NCBI GenBank assembly: GCA_024330965.1
Contig: JANDJL010000005.1
Span: 93,795 to 157,794, forward strand
Reading direction: 5' to 3'
Source of the DNA: Nitrospira sp.
GTDB lineage: Bacteria; Nitrospirota; Nitrospiria; Nitrospirales; Nitrospiraceae
Length of the DNA: 64,000 nucleotides
Position numbers and translations under genes: made by a program. Under the pieces are notes generated by a model, which made no database searches, had not been told where the DNA came from, and was given only the letters and a program-made list of their open reading frames with translations. This document shows, piece by piece, positions 44,394 to 53,410 of the stretch (position 1 is the stretch's first letter; every line of letters begins with the position of its first letter).

Positions 44394-45347
44394 TCATGAC
44401 GCCATGCGGTAGACCCACCGAGATGCGTCGCGTTGCATCTTGGCCAGTTCTTTTTCTTCTCTGCTCCGAGCAGCCCATGACAAACCCACTGCGAAAATTG
44501 CAGCCAGAAGGCATGCGGCTGCGACCAGATACGCAAATGGAACGTCAGGCCATGTCGCCGGTCGTTCTGGGACCGCTTCGGCCGTCATGGTTGCGGCGGG
44601 CGTAACCATCGATGAGACGGAGCGATCGGCCCTGGCTTGAGCACGAGCGGCTGCGAGCACCAGACTGCCCATGTTCTCTTGTTGCAAAAAACGGGTGTGC
44701 TCGGATTCCAGTTGAGCCAATGCCAACTGAACCAGCGCTGCCCCCAGCCGTTCTTGAATCATCTCGGCTTGCTTGCGGTAGGCTTGGGCCGCTTCAACGA
44801 TACGGCGCCCCAGGGTCGCCTGCCATGTCGAAGTGAATTGTTCAGTCAAAAGCGTTCCCCGGGTTTCGACCCGACGAATCATCTCCCTGTTGAACGTGGA
44901 ATGGAGTTGATCAGCGGACACAAGACCAGCCCGCACGCCGCGCAACGTAAAATTGACGATGGCCTGTCCCATAACGCCCTGGACACGGGCCTGATGCTGG
45001 GCGGGGGCGTTGATTGCGAAGTCCATGATTGCTCCGAATGGTCCGCCTGGCCTCGAAAGGAATTCTTGGTGAGCCAGCGTGGCTCGGTTCCATTCGGCCG
45101 CCGCGAGTGCGATGGCTCGATTGGCATGACGTTCAAAGAGAGCTTGTTCGACGATGGCCTGTCCTAATGCCGGTTGGAGCCAGGTCATCCCCGATTTCGG
45201 ACTGGCGGACTGCTCCACAAGCGCAGCTTCTGGAAGAGCTGCCTGATAGGTACCGTTGGCGGCGGCAAAGAACAACAGCGCCCCGAACAGGATCGCGCAC
45301 AGGCCGACGCCGACGGCGATGTCAATGGTGTTATAGCGGTAAGACAT
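44394..45347 (-). CDS. Uncharacterised two-helix envelope protein
   Basis: 317 residues with a membrane helix at each end (about 9-29 and 270-292). Between them is a 230-residue Ala/Gln/Glu-rich helical region with many short heptad stretches (ERHANRAIALAAAEWNRATLAHQEFL, and QERLGAALVQLALAQLESEHTRF). The topology suggests a helical hairpin or long-rod domain in the periplasm, like sensor or methyl-accepting ectodomains, but no HAMP or signalling domain follows; the C-terminus is a basic cytoplasmic tail. First gene of the minus-strand run that ends with the 39-residue protein. Not recognised as a known family. Confidence 0.7.
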   Translation of the reverse strand: MSYRYNTIDIAVGVGLCAILFGALLFFAAANGTYQAALPEAALVEQSASPKSGMTWLQPALGQAIVEQALFERHANRAIALAAAEWNRATLAHQEFLSRPGGPFGAIMDFAINAPAQHQARVQGVMGQAIVNFTLRGVRAGLVSADQLHSTFNREMIRRVETRGTLLTEQFTSTWQATLGRRIVEAAQAYRKQAEMIQERLGAALVQLALAQLESEHTRFLQQENMGSLVLAAARAQARADRSVSSMVTPAATMTAEAVPERPATWPDVPFAYLVAAACLLAAIFAVGLSWAARSREEKELAKMQRDASRWVYRMAS

Positions 45348-45889
45348 AGAGGCCTCCTTGCCACCGGAACGATCACTCGTGTGGCGGCGAGTTGCTCGGA
45401 CGACCCATCGAGGAGTCTATCAAGGGCACTCCTCTTCGCTTGTTAATGAAAGAAAGAGAAAAGGAAACGGCAGGAAAGTTGCCCCTGCCACGTCCGTTCC
45501 GTTCGATCACGACCTCACGGAGGATCATGGCCACCACCCCCCTTACAATAGACGGGCGGCACAAGATCACTCTACGCTCCGTGGTCATGGCGGTCAAGGG
45601 GGGCAGGGGCAAAAGGCGAAACCCTGAAGGTGGAAGGCCCCAGCCGTTTCCGGGACACCACTGTTGCGGGGGTCCTTGACAAGGGCGGTATAAGAGCACG
45701 ATAGTGCGAGCGCATTGTGACCGACTGTTTGTTTCGAGAAACGATCGAGACAAAGGAAGCGAGAGAAGGGGAGGCGGGCTAATGACACCCTTTCTGCGTT
45801 GCTGCGGTTCGGCTGGTGGGTCGTGGGCGAAAGGGGTTGGTCCGGCGTGCGAGGGTTAGAACTCGGTTCGGTGAGAATAGGAGGCGGTG
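45348..45889. other. Intergenic region between divergent genes
   Basis: 542 bases between the minus-strand envelope protein and the plus-strand binding-protein gene. It contains a GC-rich centre with several short frames on both strands without ribosome sites. A TTGACA at 45676 is followed too closely (7 bases) by TATAAG to be a normal promoter. No gene or RNA can be supported. Confidence 0.5.
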
Positions 45890-46843
45890 ATGAGGATAGT
45901 CTCGCTTCTTCCCAGTGCGACGGAGATGATTTGTGCGTTGGGATTAGAGGATTGCCTGGTCGGTGTCACCCACGAGTGCGACTTCCCACCCTCCGTCAAG
46001 AAGCTTCCCAAAGTCACACGCACGCTGATCCCAACCGGCGCTTCCAGCGCCGACATCGATCGGCTGGTCCGCGAACAGTTGCGGGCGACGCGGGCTTTGT
46101 ATCGGCTCGACCTGCCGACATTGGAGCAAGTGCGACCAGATCTGATCGTTACGCAGGCCTTGTGCGATGTCTGTGCGGTTGCGGAGGACGAAGTCCGTTC
46201 CGTCGCCTGTGCGCTGCCCGGGACGCCTCGAGTCGTCAGTTTGGAGCCACAAACCCTTTCGGAAGTCTTTGACGCGGTCCGCCATCTGGCCGAGGTCGCC
46301 GGCGTTGATCAAAAGGGTGAAGAAATCGTCAGAGAACTGGAGGCTCGATCGGAAGCCGTGGTCGCCAGGGGCGCCGGCCTTCAACGCCGGCCGCGCGTGG
46401 CCTTGTTGGAATGGCTGGATCCGCCGTTTTCGAGTGGACACTGGGGGCCTGAATTGGTTCGGTTGGCGGGCGGGGTGGAAGGGTTAGGGCGCGAGGGGCA
46501 ACGGTCGAGAACATTGCGCTGGCAGGAGGTGATGGAGTGGCGCCCGGAAGTCGTCTTCATCGCCTGTTGCGGATTCAGTGTGGAACGGACCCTCGAGGAT
46601 CTGCCTCGGTTAGAGGCCATCCCAGGTTGGCCGACGTTGCCTGCCGTGCAATCCGATCACGTCTACGTGGCCGATGGGTCTCAGTACTTTAGCCGTCCTG
46701 GCCCTCGTCTTGTGGATAGTCTGGAGATGCTTGCACACACGTTGCACCCTGACGTTCATCCCTTGCCTACCGGGCTGCCGCCGCCCGTTCGCGTGGCGCG
46801 ATCGGCGATAGCAAACCACGGTTCTGAGGGCCAAGTCGGATGA
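45890..46843 (+). CDS. BtuF-like cobalamin/metal-chelate binding protein, apparently cytoplasmic
   Basis: 317 residues of the periplasmic-binding-protein fold class III (BtuF/FecB): RIVSLLPSATEMICALGLEDCLVGVTHECD at the start, YRLDLPTLEQVRPDLIVTQALC, a connecting helix, and WPTLPAVQSDHVYVADGSQYFSRPGPRLVDSLEML at the end. There is no signal peptide, unlike true transport receptors, as in a known subgroup of cobalamin-binding proteins. AGGAGG lies before ATG 45890. The stop overlaps the start of the next gene (ATGA), so the pair is coupled. No BtuC/BtuD genes are near. Confidence 0.82.
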   Translation: MRIVSLLPSATEMICALGLEDCLVGVTHECDFPPSVKKLPKVTRTLIPTGASSADIDRLVREQLRATRALYRLDLPTLEQVRPDLIVTQALCDVCAVAEDEVRSVACALPGTPRVVSLEPQTLSEVFDAVRHLAEVAGVDQKGEEIVRELEARSEAVVARGAGLQRRPRVALLEWLDPPFSSGHWGPELVRLAGGVEGLGREGQRSRTLRWQEVMEWRPEVVFIACCGFSVERTLEDLPRLEAIPGWPTLPAVQSDHVYVADGSQYFSRPGPRLVDSLEMLAHTLHPDVHPLPTGLPPPVRVARSAIANHGSEGQVG

Positions 46844-47511
46844 TGCGCAGAGTCCTCCTCTCTTGGAGTTCTGGCAAAGACAGTGCGTGGGCCTTACACG
46901 TGCTGCGAGCCGTGCCGGATGTCCAGCTCACCGGCTTGCTGACGACACTGAACGTGACGTCAAACCGAGTCTCCATGCATGCGACCAGAATCGAGATTGT
47001 CGAGGCACAGGCCCGATCGCTTGGACTTCCCCTTCGGACGATTCCCCTTCCACAGCCCTGCTCCAATGAGGTCTATGAAGAGGCGATGTGCCAAGCGATC
47101 AAAGATGCGATCCGAGACGGTGTCACTCATCTCGCCTTCGGAGATCTCCTGCTCGAGGACATCCGTGCGTATCGGATTCGGCAACTGGAAGGAACCGGTC
47201 TCGCACCGCTCTTTCCGCTTTGGCAGGAACCGACCAAGTTGCTGGCGCGGCGGATGGTCGAGGCGGGTCTCAAGGCGGTGGTGACCTGTGTGGATCTGAA
47301 GCGGCTACCCCGTTCGTTTGTCGGACGGATGTTTGACCATATGTTTCTTGATGAGCTGCCGACCGGTGTTGATCCGTGCGGTGAAAATGGTGAGTTTCAT
47401 ACCTGCGTGCTGGATGGACCGATGTTTGCCGATCCCATACCGGCAGTGATGGGTGACGTCGTGGAGCGGGATGGCTTCTGCTTCGCCGATCTCGTACCGA
47501 AAGGGGCATGA
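46840..47511 (+). CDS. PP-loop ATPase of the Dph6 (diphthine-ammonia ligase-like) family
   Basis: 223 residues. The PP-loop SSGKDS (residues 10-15) and the characteristic GENGEFHT motif at about 180-187 mark the Dph6/ATP-pyrophosphatase family. In archaea and eukaryotes it amidates diphthine; bacteria lack diphthamide, so the bacterial substrate is not known. It is coupled by overlap to the BtuF-like gene; this pairing hints at a link to cobalamin or a related cofactor, as inference only. Confidence 0.85.
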   Translation: MMRRVLLSWSSGKDSAWALHVLRAVPDVQLTGLLTTLNVTSNRVSMHATRIEIVEAQARSLGLPLRTIPLPQPCSNEVYEEAMCQAIKDAIRDGVTHLAFGDLLLEDIRAYRIRQLEGTGLAPLFPLWQEPTKLLARRMVEAGLKAVVTCVDLKRLPRSFVGRMFDHMFLDELPTGVDPCGENGEFHTCVLDGPMFADPIPAVMGDVVERDGFCFADLVPKGA

Positions 47512-47873
47512 ACACCTGACCAATCATGCTCTCCCGGAGCACGATGACCTCACAGTCAGGATACCAAGAACCGCTGCTCCGTTCTGGAATGTCTCGATGG
47601 AGTAGCGATCGAAGAAGAGAGGACTTGACCGGTTGCCGGGCCTTCGGTATAAGCTGGCTGATACATCCTGTTGGATCACAACAGGCACATCGCTCACGCA
47701 TGCTTTGTGGAGGACACGATGGATCCCAGCGGTAGTAGGGTTCCTATTGCAACAGATGACGGAGTGCCTCCCGTCACGGCCATGAGCGGTCGCCTTGTTG
47801 TACCCCTCTTCTGATCCAGGGTGACATGACGGCTCCTGCTCAGTTTGTGACGGCTGGGCAGAAAGGAGTTGTC
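47512..47873. other. Long leader with promoter before outer-membrane protein gene
   Basis: 362 bases with a strong promoter (47625-47653) about 220 bases ahead of the next start. The long untranslated leader contains a small hairpin TGACGG-N7-CCGTCA around 47757-47776. I looked for a metal-responsive riboswitch because metal transport genes follow, but could not match one by eye. Confidence 0.45.
47625..47653 (+). promoter_or_regulatory. Sigma-70 promoter
   Basis: TTGACC-N17-TATAAG, both hexamers five of six with ideal spacing. Likely drives the outer-membrane protein gene and possibly the metal transport genes behind it. Confidence 0.7.
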
Positions 47874-48767
47874 ATGATGCCCGTTTCCCTCTCCTGTCAC
47901 ACAACGCCAATCGTTCGTTTGGCACTATTCATGACCAGGAGAAGGCTCTCACAGAAATTGAGAACCTTCTTGGTCGTCCCGACGTTCGTGCTGTGCACAA
48001 TCACAATGGGGGTGGATGGGCAACAGGCATGGGCGGTGAGGCCATTCGTCACGGATGATGCTCGAATCACCTATCCAGGCCAGCTTGAAACCGAGTCTTG
48101 GATCGAACTGGGAACCGCCCGTTGGCAAAAGCCAGCGTGGGGGCTTCATATCCTGACCGGTACCACGGTCAGTGATCGGCTGGAACTCATCGCTGGATGG
48201 ACTGGGGTGGTGTACCAGGATCGTCGGATGCATCTCGACGATCTCGTCGTGCAACCCAAGTATCTCCTCTACCGGTCCTTTGGCGTGATTCCTTCCGTGT
48301 CAGCCGCCGTCGGCGTTCTTGCGCCGATCAGTGGTGATCGGCAACGATGGAACAGTTATGCAATGGTGCATGTGAGTTGGTTCTTAGATATTCCGGAAGA
48401 CAGCACCGATCCCTACGACAATGGGTTGGCAATCCACATCAACCTTGGAACGAAGTCTCAGTACCACGCCGGCTTGAGTGGCCGGTACACGACCAAACCC
48501 TATTGGGGTGTGGGGTTCGAGGTGAAAACACCCATCTCCAGAGCGTTTCGTTTCCTCGGCGAGGTTTTCAACGCGGACCCGTTCGACTTCGAGGGAGAAT
48601 TCCCCGCATTGCAGACGGGCTTCCGCTGGTATAAGAGCCCCAATGTGCAATGGGACGTCGTCTATGGCGGATTTCGAAGTCCGCCTCGCGAGGAACATCG
48701 TCTTTGGCATCACACGTTCCAAATTGGGTTGCGTGTCCTGTTCGATGATGTGTTGTCTTTCCGTTGA
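47874..48767 (+). CDS. Outer-membrane beta-barrel protein of unknown function
   Basis: 297 residues from ATG 47874 (AAGGAG upstream). A long signal peptide ends near QQAWA. The mature part shows alternating strands with aromatic girdles (ETESWIELGTARWQKPAWGL, DDLVVQPKYLLYRSFGVIP, YWGVGFEVKTPIS) and ends with the barrel-like HHTFQIGLRVLF, similar in style to transporter-like barrels of the MetA type. The substrate is unknown. A small exported protein, a Gdt1-like protein and an Mg-type P-type ATPase follow. Confidence 0.72.
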   Translation: MMPVSLSCHTTPIVRLALFMTRRRLSQKLRTFLVVPTFVLCTITMGVDGQQAWAVRPFVTDDARITYPGQLETESWIELGTARWQKPAWGLHILTGTTVSDRLELIAGWTGVVYQDRRMHLDDLVVQPKYLLYRSFGVIPSVSAAVGVLAPISGDRQRWNSYAMVHVSWFLDIPEDSTDPYDNGLAIHINLGTKSQYHAGLSGRYTTKPYWGVGFEVKTPISRAFRFLGEVFNADPFDFEGEFPALQTGFRWYKSPNVQWDVVYGGFRSPPREEHRLWHHTFQIGLRVLFDDVLSFR

Positions 48768-48811
48768 AGGCGGACCAGCAGGCCATTCTTCACGGAGCAT
48801 GGAGGTGAGGC

Positions 48812-49102
48812 ATGAACAGGAGAATCTTGGGCAAACTGGCCGGTCTGATAGTGGTGGGAGCCATTGGAGCCATGGAGATCGGCTGCTGGGGGCTCGACGG
48901 TATCCGAGGGACTGTCGTGGCCATCGAGAACGATCATCAGGAATATCTGGTCCGTGATGCGCGAGGCCGACAGTGGCGCCTCTGGACGGACGAGCACACG
49001 CGGAAGGATCCAGTCAGGCTTGGCGATGACATCCGGGTATTTGCGGCGAAGAACGGCTATGCTGCCTATATGATGAAACTGAACGGTCAAGAAGGTTCAT
49101 GA
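48812..49102 (+). CDS. Small exported protein, possible lipoprotein
   Basis: 96 residues with GGAGGTGAGG before the ATG. The hydrophobic N-terminus ends at C25 in MEIGC, a poor lipobox because of the Glu. The mature part reads like a small beta-barrel (GTVVAIENDHQEYLVRDARG, then WRLWTDEHTR and GDDIRVFAAKNGYA). It could be periplasmic or membrane-tethered. Function unknown; position between a barrel protein and metal transport genes. Confidence 0.68.
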   Translation: MNRRILGKLAGLIVVGAIGAMEIGCWGLDGIRGTVVAIENDHQEYLVRDARGRQWRLWTDEHTRKDPVRLGDDIRVFAAKNGYAAYMMKLNGQEGS

Positions 49103-49207
49103 GCATGAACGACGTCGGAGATTCCCTGCCAACAGATCGGGCCTGAATCAGATAGGCCGTTCGTATGGGAACGGATTCCTTCATGGGCCCAAGAAAGGAG
49201 AACCACC

Positions 49208-49489
49208 ATGTCACTCTGGACTATCTTTGTCACTGTCTTGTTCGCCGAACTGGGCGATAAGACTCAATTGGCCACTCTGCTGTTTGCCGCAGACCCTCGG
49301 GTAAGTCGAGTGGGTGTCTTTTTCGCTTCCGCTGGCGCCCTGGTGGTGTCCAGTCTCCTGGCCGTGGCGATCGGCGGGCAGCTTCCGTCGATCGTGTCTC
49401 CCACGATCTTGAAGTTCATGGCAGGGATCGGTTTCATGACGATCGGTCTTTGGCTATTGGGTGAGCTGTTGCTGGAGGGGTGGAGATAG
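49208..49489 (+). CDS. Half-size Gdt1/TMEM165-family (UPF0016) cation transporter
   Basis: 93 residues, three membrane helices, one family motif E14-x-G16-D17-K18-T19 (FAELGDKTQLATLLF). Most family members carry two such halves; this one has a single repeat, so a functional unit would need a homodimer or a partner half. Relatives exchange Mn or Ca for protons at the membrane. AAAGGAG before the ATG. Directly followed by an mgtA-like gene. Confidence 0.85.
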   Translation: MSLWTIFVTVLFAELGDKTQLATLLFAADPRVSRVGVFFASAGALVVSSLLAVAIGGQLPSIVSPTILKFMAGIGFMTIGLWLLGELLLEGWR

Positions 49490-49519
49490 CGGGGTAACGG
49501 ATTGACGGGAGGCAGACCC

Positions 49520-52285
49520 ATGACTTTGGCATGGCTCAAAGAGTTGTTCGCGGCGTTTCTCCGCGCCCGCCGGATTGTGAGACACTTCCGCCGCCTGGCG
49601 TGGCTCGATACGCTCACGCAGGTCACCGTGAACCGAACGGTGCCGCCGAGCCTGGCTCACAGTCTCGTCAATGCGGCCACCGCCAATCCCGACGTCCTGC
49701 TGGCCGAATTCAACAGTCATGCGGACGGATTGTCCGAGTCCCAGGCCGAGGTCATTCGTGATCGGGTCGGCTTCAATGAGGTCGATCACGAAAAGCCGCT
49801 GTCCTGGTGGCACCGTCTATGGCTCTCATATCGAAATCCTTTCAATCTATTGCTGACGGTTCTCGCGGTTGTGTCATGGTTCACCGAGGATTGGGAGGCA
49901 GCCGTGGTGATCGGCGCGATGGTGGCGCTGTCCACATTGCTTCGTTTTGTCCAAGAGGCCAAGGCTAACAAGGCGGCCGATGCGCTCAAGGCCATGGTGA
50001 CCACCACCGCGACGGTCATTCGGCGCGATGTCTCAGAAGACGCCGCGCCGATTTTCGAGAAGTTTTATGGTGTCCAGCTCCACGTGAAGCCGGCACGGCG
50101 CGTGGAAGTCCCCATCCGGCTCTTGGTGCCGGGTGACGTCATCGCACTTTCGGCGGGCGACATGATTCCGGCCGACTGCCGCGTCCTTTCCGCCAAGGAC
50201 CTGTTCGTCTCGCAGGCGGCCATGACGGGAGAGGCGATGCCGGTTGAAAAGTTCGCCGTTCTGCGAGACGCCAAGGGGGTCGGTCCGCTCGACTTGGACA
50301 ATATCCTGTTCATGGGGACCACCGTCGTGTCCGGCTCAGCGACGGCGGTTGTGATTGCCACCGGCAAGAAGACCTATTTCGGCACGCTGGCAACCTCCGT
50401 CACCGCCAGCGGTCGAGAGCCGACCTCGTTTCAAGCCGGCGTCAATCAGGTGAGCTGGCTCCTGATCCGTTTCATGTTCGTGATGGCGCCGCTCGTGTTC
50501 CTCATCAATGGCTTCACGAAGGGGAATTGGATGGACGCGCTGCTTTTCGCCCTGTCGATCGCGGTGGGCCTGACGCCTGAGATGCTCCCGCTTATCGTGA
50601 CCTCGACATTGGCCAAGGGCGCGGTGTTCCTGTCTCGCAAAAAGGTGATCGTCAAGCGGCTGGACTCCATTCAGAATTTCGGCGCGATGGACGTCCTTTG
50701 CACTGACAAGACTGGCACCCTGACCCAAGACAAGATCTTTCTGGAGCGGCACGTCGACGTCTGGGGTGAAGACTCGGATGAAGTGCTCCACCTGGCCTAT
50801 CTCAACAGCTATTACCAGACCGGGTTGAAAAATCTGTTGGATGTCGCGGTGCTCGAGCACGCGGAGGTGCGCCGCAAACTGGATCCAGCAAAAAACTATC
50901 GCAAGGTCGATGAGATTCCGTTTGATTTTACCCGCCGACGCATGTCGGTGGTGGTCAGTGAACGTGAGGACCACCACGAGTTGATCTGTAAGGGGGCGGT
51001 CGAGGAAATCCTCAGCGTGTGCACCAAGGTGCGCCATGGTGATCGCACCGAGCCGCTGGTACCGGAGCTGCTGGCACAAATTCGCCGGGTGACGGCCGAC
51101 CTCAACGAAGAGGGTCTGCGTGTGGTGGCGGTGGCGATGAAAGAAGTCCCCCCGACGAAAGAGACCTACGGCGTGGGCGACGAGTCTGATCTGACGCTGA
51201 TCGGCTACGTGGCGTTCCTCGATCCTCCGAAGGAATCCGCTGCGCCGGCGCTGAAGGCATTGGCCGAACACGGCGTGTCGGTCAAGGTGCTGACCGGCGA
51301 CAACGAGCTGGTGACAGCCAAAATTTGCCGTGAGGTCGAGCTGGAGCAAGGGGGCGTTCTGTTGGGCGGCGAGATCGAGAAGATGAGTGACGAGGAACTC
51401 GCCAAGGCCGTCGAGTGGCACAGGGTGTTTGCCAAACTGACGCCGGCACACAAGGAGCGGATCGTGCGCCTGCTGAAGTCCAACGGCCACGTGGTGGGTT
51501 TTATGGGCGACGGCATCAACGACGCCCCGGCTCTGCGGACCGCCGACATCGGTATCTCGGTGGATACGGCGGTGGACATCGCCAAGGAGGCGGCGGACAT
51601 CATTCTGTTGGAAAAGAGCTTGCTGGTGTTGGAGGAAGGCGTGCTGGAAGGCCGTCGCACCTTCGCCAACATGCTCAAGTACATCAAGATGACGGCCAGT
51701 TCCAACTTCGGCAATGTGTTCTCGGTGTTGGTGGCCTCGGCCTTTCTGCCGTTTCTTCCGATGTTGCCCATCCATCTCCTGGTGCAAAATCTTCTGTACG
51801 ACATCTCGCAGATTGCCATCCCGCTTGACAACGTGGACAAAGACCTCCTTCAGAAGCCCCAGCGCTGGCAGCCTCGCGATATCGGGCGCTTCATGGTGTT
51901 TTTCGGGCCGATCAGCTCGCTGTTCGACATCCTGACCTTTGCCATGATGTGGGTGGTGTTCGGCGCCGATACGCCGGAGGAGCAGACCCTGTTTCAATCC
52001 GGCTGGTTCCTCGTCGGCCTGTTCACGCAGACGCTGATTGTTCATCTGATTCGCACGCCGAGAGTCCCGTTCCTTCAGAGTCGAGCGTCAATACCCTTAT
52101 TGGTGATGACTGGAGCGATGATGACCATTGGCCTGTTGATTCCCATGGGGCCGCTCGCGGCCTCGCTGAAGTTGCAAACATTGCCGCCGCTGTATTTCGT
52201 GTTCTTGCCGATGATCCTTGGAGGGTACATGGGGCTCACGCAGGCGATGAAAGGTCTCTACATTCGCCGCTACGGCTGGCAGTGA
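49520..52285 (+). CDS. mgtA: Magnesium-type P-type ATPase (P3B), MgtA/MgtB family
   Basis: 921 residues from ATG 49520 (GGGAGG upstream). It has an N-terminal cytoplasmic region, an actuator TGEAMPVEK at about 236, the phosphorylated Asp in DKTGTLT at about 394, the nucleotide-domain region FDFTRRRMSVVV and KGAVEEIL, and the hinge GDGINDAPALR at about 662. Ten membrane helices are expected. The wording VQNLLYDISQIAIPLDNVD near the end is typical of the MgtA/B branch. It imports Mg into the cytoplasm at ATP cost. It follows the Gdt1-like gene by 30 bases, so the pair may handle divalent cations together. Confidence 0.94.
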   Translation: MTLAWLKELFAAFLRARRIVRHFRRLAWLDTLTQVTVNRTVPPSLAHSLVNAATANPDVLLAEFNSHADGLSESQAEVIRDRVGFNEVDHEKPLSWWHRLWLSYRNPFNLLLTVLAVVSWFTEDWEAAVVIGAMVALSTLLRFVQEAKANKAADALKAMVTTTATVIRRDVSEDAAPIFEKFYGVQLHVKPARRVEVPIRLLVPGDVIALSAGDMIPADCRVLSAKDLFVSQAAMTGEAMPVEKFAVLRDAKGVGPLDLDNILFMGTTVVSGSATAVVIATGKKTYFGTLATSVTASGREPTSFQAGVNQVSWLLIRFMFVMAPLVFLINGFTKGNWMDALLFALSIAVGLTPEMLPLIVTSTLAKGAVFLSRKKVIVKRLDSIQNFGAMDVLCTDKTGTLTQDKIFLERHVDVWGEDSDEVLHLAYLNSYYQTGLKNLLDVAVLEHAEVRRKLDPAKNYRKVDEIPFDFTRRRMSVVVSEREDHHELICKGAVEEILSVCTKVRHGDRTEPLVPELLAQIRRVTADLNEEGLRVVAVAMKEVPPTKETYGVGDESDLTLIGYVAFLDPPKESAAPALKALAEHGVSVKVLTGDNELVTAKICREVELEQGGVLLGGEIEKMSDEELAKAVEWHRVFAKLTPAHKERIVRLLKSNGHVVGFMGDGINDAPALRTADIGISVDTAVDIAKEAADIILLEKSLLVLEEGVLEGRRTFANMLKYIKMTASSNFGNVFSVLVASAFLPFLPMLPIHLLVQNLLYDISQIAIPLDNVDKDLLQKPQRWQPRDIGRFMVFFGPISSLFDILTFAMMWVVFGADTPEEQTLFQSGWFLVGLFTQTLIVHLIRTPRVPFLQSRASIPLLVMTGAMMTIGLLIPMGPLAASLKLQTLPPLYFVFLPMILGGYMGLTQAMKGLYIRRYGWQ

Positions 52286-52398
52286 GGGTGAAAGACCGGG
52301 TCCGCCGGCATGCAATGACCGGACTGCTCCCCGGCGCATGAGCGCTCGTATTGGAAAAAACGAGGCGGCCGGAGCAAAGGAGCCGCTGGGCGCTCTCC

Positions 52399-52427
52399 TT
52401 GACACTCTATGTGAGGCAACGTATTCT
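52399..52427 (+). promoter_or_regulatory. Sigma-70 promoter for the HD-domain gene set
   Basis: TTGACA-N17-TATTCT: perfect -35, ideal spacing, five of six in the -10; 45 bases before the HD gene. Confidence 0.72.
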
Positions 52428-52471
52428 GCGAGTCGCTTGTTCCTCGTCTGTGGCGGCATGCCGGAATATTT

Positions 52472-53410
52472 GTGAACGTTGCGAACAGGACAGGTGAATG
52501 CCTCAACGCTGCCGAGAGGACGGCGGCAGGGAGGACCGCCCGTGCACCGTCTTCGTTGCCGGTGCTCCCTCGTTCCCTCGTCAGGGACGTGATGCGCCTG
52601 TACGACTATCCTCATCCGACGAAACCGGGTGCTGTCATTCGAGGATACGATCGACCCCACGCGGTTCGCACTGCGATGATGTGCATGGCGGTGGCCGAGC
52701 GGTTGGGCCATCCGGCAGAGCGGCTCTCTGACTATCAAGTCGCCTGTTTACTGCATGACGTCAGCAGAGCGGGACTTGATCGACGGCTCTTCGGCAAGAT
52801 CTGGTCATGGGCCAAGGCCCATGACATTCCCACAAGACCCCGCGAATGGCGCGCAAGGTATCCTTCCACCCCCTATGGTAGGGAAACGGAAGCGTTCGTG
52901 TCTCGTTACGGGAGGGAGTTGGAGGCGGCCGGCGTTCCCATGACGGCCTGGGCCAAGGAGCAAATCGAAATTCGACTGGGCCATGCTCGCCGTCTTCGGC
53001 GTCGCCTGGTGGTGGTCAAACCGGCCTTGCGCCGCTTGGGGCTCCGGTGGGCGCCGTGGATGCAGGACATCGTGCTTTATTACTATTATCCGGAGAAACT
53101 GTCGAACGCCAAACCGTGGGTCAGGCAATTGGCCGAAATCCTCGTAGCCTGCGAGCAGCTTGAGGCGTACAGCAATCGGCAGCGGGGCCGCGACTACTAT
53201 AGACGGGCGCAGGAATCATTGCCCGAGGCCTTCGCCTATCTCGATCGGCTGAACGCAGAGGGGATGGTGAGTGATCAGGTCATGACGGCCCTGCGCGAAC
53301 TCGTTGCCGAGGGAACGTTCGATGCCATTTTGGAACAGGCCCGAGGGGTTCCGTTGACCGACGGAGAGCGGCGATATCTGCGCGGGCTCGCTCGCGAGCG
53401 CAAATCATGA
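52472..53410 (+). CDS. HD-domain phosphohydrolase-like protein
   Basis: 312 residues from a GTG start. HD metal ligands H63 (DRPHAVRT) and H95-D96 (CLLHDVSRAGLD) are in the usual arrangement, with a later region KLSNAKPWVRQLAEILVACEQLEAYSN typical of HD-GYP-like helical ends. Related proteins are nucleotide or cyclic-nucleotide phosphohydrolases; no GYP motif is present and the substrate is unknown. The start lacks a strong ribosome site. The stop overlaps yjbQ (ATGA), and htrA follows, giving a three-gene unit. Confidence 0.82.
   Translation: MNVANRTGECLNAAERTAAGRTARAPSSLPVLPRSLVRDVMRLYDYPHPTKPGAVIRGYDRPHAVRTAMMCMAVAERLGHPAERLSDYQVACLLHDVSRAGLDRRLFGKIWSWAKAHDIPTRPREWRARYPSTPYGRETEAFVSRYGRELEAAGVPMTAWAKEQIEIRLGHARRLRRRLVVVKPALRRLGLRWAPWMQDIVLYYYYPEKLSNAKPWVRQLAEILVACEQLEAYSNRQRGRDYYRRAQESLPEAFAYLDRLNAEGMVSDQVMTALRELVAEGTFDAILEQARGVPLTDGERRYLRGLARERKS

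Noticed and set aside
45676..45697. TTGACA followed by TATAAG
   Set aside because: Spacing of 7 bases cannot serve as a sigma-70 promoter.
49103..49207. Possible Mn or Mg riboswitch ahead of the Gdt1-like gene
   Set aside because: I looked for the conserved yybP-ykoY and M-box elements and could not place them by eye; a covariance search would decide.
50336..52045. 569-codon minus-strand frame
   Set aside because: Antisense to mgtA, which carries every P-type ATPase motif; composition (His, Gln, Arg) is typical of a shadow frame.
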